In this document: positions 60,735 through 64,000 of the stretch, piece by piece
Position numbering within the stretch: position 1 is the first letter of the stretch
How the letters are laid out: each line of letters begins with the position of its first letter
From: Chitinophaga sp.
Lineage (GTDB): Bacteria; Bacteroidota; Bacteroidia; Chitinophagales; Chitinophagaceae
Reading direction: 5' to 3'
Length of the DNA stretch: 64,000 nucleotides
Assembly: GCF_017745275.1 (NCBI RefSeq)
Contig: NZ_JAGHZS010000006.1
Coordinates: 434,001 to 498,000, forward strand
Translations under genes and position numbers: made by a program
Notes under the pieces: generated by a model
Told to the model about the DNA's origin: nothing
The model's database searches: none
What the model saw: the letters and a program-made list of their open reading frames with translations, nothing else

Positions 60735-63143
60735 TTATTTTTTCCAGGTAGTAATATCCGGGCAGCTACTCATCGCTGCCGCAAAGGCTGCGGTACTATT
60801 ATACCGCGAGAAAAACACCTGCTCATACGGAGAATGATAATGCAGGCTGGATGAATGAGTGGCCGCATCACAAACCGCCAACATCACAGTAGCCTGTGCA
60901 GCCAGCTCCTCATTATTGCCAGCATAAGTAAGCACCTGCTGATACATACGAATGGCGTTGACACAGCGAAAATAGGGTCGCTGATAAGTTCGATCATTCG
61001 GGTAAAAGGTATACCACGCCCAGCGATGCCTCTGCCACCATTCGTCCTGATACATTTCTTCAACGTTACTTTTACCATAACTAAACATCATCCAGGCAGA
61101 TCCCGGCCTGGAAATATTAAAGTAGGCATTGCCCAATAACAGGGATAGCCGCGCTTTTTCAGCAGCAGATGTTGTCACAGACAATGTATCCATTAACTGG
61201 ATCATATCCTGTAGAATAAGTTTCTTGCTGACATAGGGATACTTTTTATAGGGTGTTTTATCAATCCCTTTCAACGCTCTGGTGGTACCAATATAACGTA
61301 AGGGCAACCCTTCGGTATAAGCATAGTTCTCCTTCCAGAAAAGATCCGGAATACGATTAAACGTAGCCATGGCCGCCTGATATTGTTGCTGCCGCAACTG
61401 GATGGTGCCCTTTAGGTCCAGGTAGAAATCATCCGTCGACCAAACACCAGGCGAAATCATTTTCTCAAAGGAGGTTTTGTGGGCACGATGTTTAAGCGCG
61501 AGTAATTTGTCTATGTCTGCCGGCTGAGCGTATTTATCAAAGAAAGCAATCCTGTTATAGCAGATGGTATCAGTGGGCGAATTGCTATAGCTGTCAGAGA
61601 AGCCATAGTAATCATTTACCAGCACATTCGCTTTTTGAAATAGTAATCCGGCTTTCACGATGTCGCCTTTATTTTGCATTTGCCGGCTAAGCAGGAGATA
61701 CAGTTGTGAAATAGCAGTGTAAGGGCTGGAAGTATCGAAGAATGTTTCATACTGGTAGCTTTCTTCCCCGGAGCGGATAACAGCGGAAAGTTGTTTATAT
61801 AAAGCTTCCTGTATATCCGGGCGGGTAACATCTGCGGTGTAAATAAGCTGGATGGTGCTGGCAATAGCTTGTTGCTTAAGGTACCGCGGCTGCCGGGTAT
61901 GAATAGTTTTCAGGTAGGAGGCAGCTTCTCCGTATTGTTGGTCCATCTGGAATAAATGAACGATAGCAAGTTTCAACAGGGTTTTATCTGTCCCCGGGTA
62001 CTTTAACATGTTAATCAACTGTGTACGCACCTGCCGGAGATATAGCAGGTCTTTCTGGTTGTTTTTTAGCTGGTAGGGGCCAGCAGAAAAGTCTTGTTTG
62101 GTGCCGCCAAAGCCCAGCAGCCTGGGTGATAGCAGCCAATCTTCCAGCTTATTGATTTCCCGGCAAATGAGCAGAGGCAGATATTTATTGGTAGGATCGG
62201 CAGCACTTATTTCCTGTATTGTCTTTAACCCTCTGCCAAAGTTTTTAAGACCTGCTACGGCATCAATTAATCTGCGTGTAGCCGGGTCTGTTACTGTTGG
62301 TTTTAAGGCCAACAGCTTTTTGGTGGTAAAGTATTTGTCTACATAAGCTTTCTTTTCGTCGCTGCGGTCAAATGCCTGTAGCAGCAATAATAACCGGCTG
62401 TTTTGATCTTTTTGTGCGTCGGCGTAATAGATCAATCCCCAATCTGCAACGATTGTTTTTTTATGCAACAGGTATTGATCATAACAGGATTGGATGCGTT
62501 CAAAAAGAAGAGGCGGCGCCGGTTCGTTATTGCTGTAGATAGTATAGGAAAGTATTTTAAGCACCTGGAAAGCGTAACGTTCCTGTAAAAAAGGAAGCGG
62601 AATGCTGCGGCATCGTTGTTCGCCATAAGTAGCCAGGGAATCAAGAAAGTGGTTGCTGTAAATAGGACCATCTGTTTCCCATGGATCTGCACTGGCTGCT
62701 GCCGTAGTGTATTCGATTGTTTTGGCAAAAGACAAATAGTCTAAAGTAGCGCGATGTTCCGGCTGCAATAGCCATTTAATAAAACTATTGTCTGTACTGC
62801 TTCCTGTTTGTTTAATGGTGTACAGGAAGTCGTCGGGCGACATCGCATATTGTACTTCGTAAATATCCTTGAGTGCTACCTGGGGGCCGGTAAGCTGTTG
62901 CCATTCCTGGCAGTTGCGGTGGTTGTCCGTTTTCAACGGGTCTGTATCGATGGCACTTGTAAAGGCGAGTGTATAATTAAACGGTTGCAGATGATCCAGC
63001 CCGCTTAGATAACTGCGGAACAGCATAATCCTGGCTTCGTCCGGATAAATTCCCGGAGGACAGCTGTCAGTGGGGTGGTAAGTAAAAAGTAGAAGCAGCA
63101 ATGCACTAGTAGCGATCAAAAGTTTCCCGGATAACGCTTTCAT
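60735..63143 (-). CDS. Large exported protein of unknown function, helical repeat type
   Basis: This protein has about 802 residues from ATG 63143, which starts a signal peptide (MKALSGKLLIATSALLLLLFTYHPTDSC). The first ATG at 63182 adds 13 residues inside the previous gene. The body is mostly helical and aromatic-rich with TPR-like pairs ('LKLAIVHLFQMDQQYGEAASYLKTIHTRQPRYL', 'AARLSLLLGNAYFNISRPGSAWMMF'-like). A conserved-looking start is 'SCPPGIYPDEARIMLFRSYLSG'. I do not recognise a catalytic domain. It overlaps the upstream gene by 38 bases, so the two are translationally coupled and probably act together. Confidence 0.85.
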   Translation of the reverse strand: MKALSGKLLIATSALLLLLFTYHPTDSCPPGIYPDEARIMLFRSYLSGLDHLQPFNYTLAFTSAIDTDPLKTDNHRNCQEWQQLTGPQVALKDIYEVQYAMSPDDFLYTIKQTGSSTDNSFIKWLLQPEHRATLDYLSFAKTIEYTTAAASADPWETDGPIYSNHFLDSLATYGEQRCRSIPLPFLQERYAFQVLKILSYTIYSNNEPAPPLLFERIQSCYDQYLLHKKTIVADWGLIYYADAQKDQNSRLLLLLQAFDRSDEKKAYVDKYFTTKKLLALKPTVTDPATRRLIDAVAGLKNFGRGLKTIQEISAADPTNKYLPLLICREINKLEDWLLSPRLLGFGGTKQDFSAGPYQLKNNQKDLLYLRQVRTQLINMLKYPGTDKTLLKLAIVHLFQMDQQYGEAASYLKTIHTRQPRYLKQQAIASTIQLIYTADVTRPDIQEALYKQLSAVIRSGEESYQYETFFDTSSPYTAISQLYLLLSRQMQNKGDIVKAGLLFQKANVLVNDYYGFSDSYSNSPTDTICYNRIAFFDKYAQPADIDKLLALKHRAHKTSFEKMISPGVWSTDDFYLDLKGTIQLRQQQYQAAMATFNRIPDLFWKENYAYTEGLPLRYIGTTRALKGIDKTPYKKYPYVSKKLILQDMIQLMDTLSVTTSAAEKARLSLLLGNAYFNISRPGSAWMMFSYGKSNVEEMYQDEWWQRHRWAWYTFYPNDRTYQRPYFRCVNAIRMYQQVLTYAGNNEELAAQATVMLAVCDAATHSSSLHYHSPYEQVFFSRYNSTAAFAAAMSSCPDITTWKK

Positions 63144-64000
63144 AAGTGGTAATTGAAGGAAGATTCCAATAATAAAATGCAATATGCTGGTAGCCTGGTA
63201 CCTTGTTGGTCATCAGGGCCACTGCGGCGCTGAGTGCCTGTGGGTCGGGATATTCCATGCGTAAGAGGTCACCTTCCCTGAAATAAAGATCATCTATCAC
63301 CGTATCCCGCAGAAAGCGATAGCGATGTTCCTGCTCACGGATAAATACTGTTGTATCTGAAATGAAAGTTTCATTTTGGTATACAATCCGTTTAAACTGC
63401 TGATCCCGGAACCAGGTGTACCAGCCAAATACGGGAAAAGCCAGGTCTAACGGTAATGGATACGTTTTATCGCTCAGATATTGCCGGAGCTCCTGCAGGT
63501 CAAAGATGGAGTTCTGTGTAGAAAGATTGGTTATTTTACCGAGATTATAACACATCAACATCCCTCTATCTACAGGAGGAACACCCATTTTTTCCGGATA
63601 CTTATAAGGATATAAACGAATAGTGGCTGATATCGCGATACCGGGATTGGCTTTCTTAAACGCTTCCAGGAAATGGAAGTATCGCTCCCGGGTGCCCGCT
63701 GTCCAGTCACAGTCAATTTGTATTTCGGGTACGGCATAAGAAGATATGCTGGCTTTCATCCGGGTAGTTACCGCTTTTATTTTGGCCGTTATTTTATGCG
63801 CCAGCTCTCCGCTTCCGTCGGTGGTCAACTGTTCAAATGTCCGGTTGGTAATGAAAACAACCGGGGTAAAGGAAATGAAGGAAAGGTATTTATCTTCATA
63901 AATATCATTTCTGATAACTGCTTTGGGAATAGCCATTTTAAGTGTTTCACTCCAGTCTACATCAAAGTAATGCAGGTAGAGATGAGTCGTTTTTAATTGT
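63106..64000 (-). CDS. Partial unknown protein, TIM-barrel/glycoside-hydrolase-like
   Basis: The open frame extends past ATG 63936 to the window edge ('THLYLHYFDVDWSETLKMAI' precedes it), so the N-terminus is missing and 63936 is not the true start. Visible strands alternate with helices as in a TIM barrel: 'LYLHYFDVDW', 'FTPVVFITNRTFEQL', 'PEIQIDCDWTAGTRERYFHFLEAFKK', 'ISATIRLYPYK', 'GMLMCYNLGKI' and 'LDLAFPVFGWYTWF'. This pattern resembles uncharacterised glycoside-hydrolase-like proteins of Bacteroidota. 'QIDCDW' would be the place of an active-site Asp. It is coupled to the 802-residue gene downstream. Function unknown. Confidence 0.85.
   Translation of the reverse strand, partial: QLKTTHLYLHYFDVDWSETLKMAIPKAVIRNDIYEDKYLSFISFTPVVFITNRTFEQLTTDGSGELAHKITAKIKAVTTRMKASISSYAVPEIQIDCDWTAGTRERYFHFLEAFKKANPGIAISATIRLYPYKYPEKMGVPPVDRGMLMCYNLGKITNLSTQNSIFDLQELRQYLSDKTYPLPLDLAFPVFGWYTWFRDQQFKRIVYQNETFISDTTVFIREQEHRYRFLRDTVIDDLYFREGDLLRMEYPDPQALSAAVALMTNKVPGYQHIAFYYWNLPSITTYESVIRETFDRY

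Noticed and set aside
1..64000. CRISPR arrays, insertion sequences, prophage genes, integrases
   Set aside because: No regularly spaced direct repeats, transposase motifs or recombinase motifs were seen on either strand.

Overview
The window looks like chromosomal DNA of a Bacteroidota species, most likely family Chitinophagaceae and possibly Chitinophaga. That is inferred from protein families rather than from a marker gene. Four SusC/TonB-receptor loci are present, three of them headed by a FecI-type sigma factor and a FecR anti-sigma factor. There is also a type IX secretion (T9SS) C-terminal signal, many lipoproteins, and promoters of the Bacteroidota form TTG-N20-TAnnTTTG. There is one intact tRNA (Asp). 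I saw no rRNA, CRISPR array, integrase or transposase.

Layout. 1-5205 (minus): a SusC/SusD pair followed by a lipoprotein cut by the window edge, with no sigma factor. 6159-12424: small metabolic and regulatory genes, namely an ADP-ribosylglycohydrolase, an archaemetzincin-like lipoprotein, an HxlR regulator divergent from a metallo-beta-lactamase-fold/F420-reductase-like operon, an NmrA-like oxidoreductase, a membrane protein and a Crp/Fnr regulator. 12611-20345 (plus): FecI, FecR, a TonB receptor with an STN domain, and two unrecognised lipoproteins. 20518-24807: two alpha/beta hydrolases flanking a TPR histidine kinase. 24882-29866 (minus): a DUF3592-like protein, a PAAR-like/Rhs toxin and its likely immunity gene. 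30375-33662 (minus): a secreted GH74 xyloglucanase-like enzyme with PA14 and T9SS domains.

34340-45930 (plus) is the most unusual operon. It holds FecI, FecR, SusC, SusD, a zinc-metallopeptidase homologue that lacks HEXXH, a TlpA-like thioredoxin, a second secreted thioredoxin, and a trypsin-like protease. This suggests a cell-envelope system for importing and processing peptides or thiol-containing proteins. 46216-52058 is an accessory patch: an HxlR/SnoaL divergent pair with a clear operator, a small crystallin-like protein, an ArsR-AHSA1-DHFR operon with a promoter buried in nested palindromes, two 3' tRNA-like remnants, an ATPase-like fragment gene and a phytanoyl-CoA dioxygenase pseudogene. 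52267-59642 (plus) is a third FecI-FecR-SusC-SusD set. tRNA-Asp and a two-gene operon of unknown function (60735-64000, cut by the window edge) complete the window.

All three FecR-to-receptor junctions carry a leader hairpin of similar size followed by GGAA. I regard this as the best candidate for an undescribed element here. No function was checked against a database; family names come from motifs read directly in the translated sequence.
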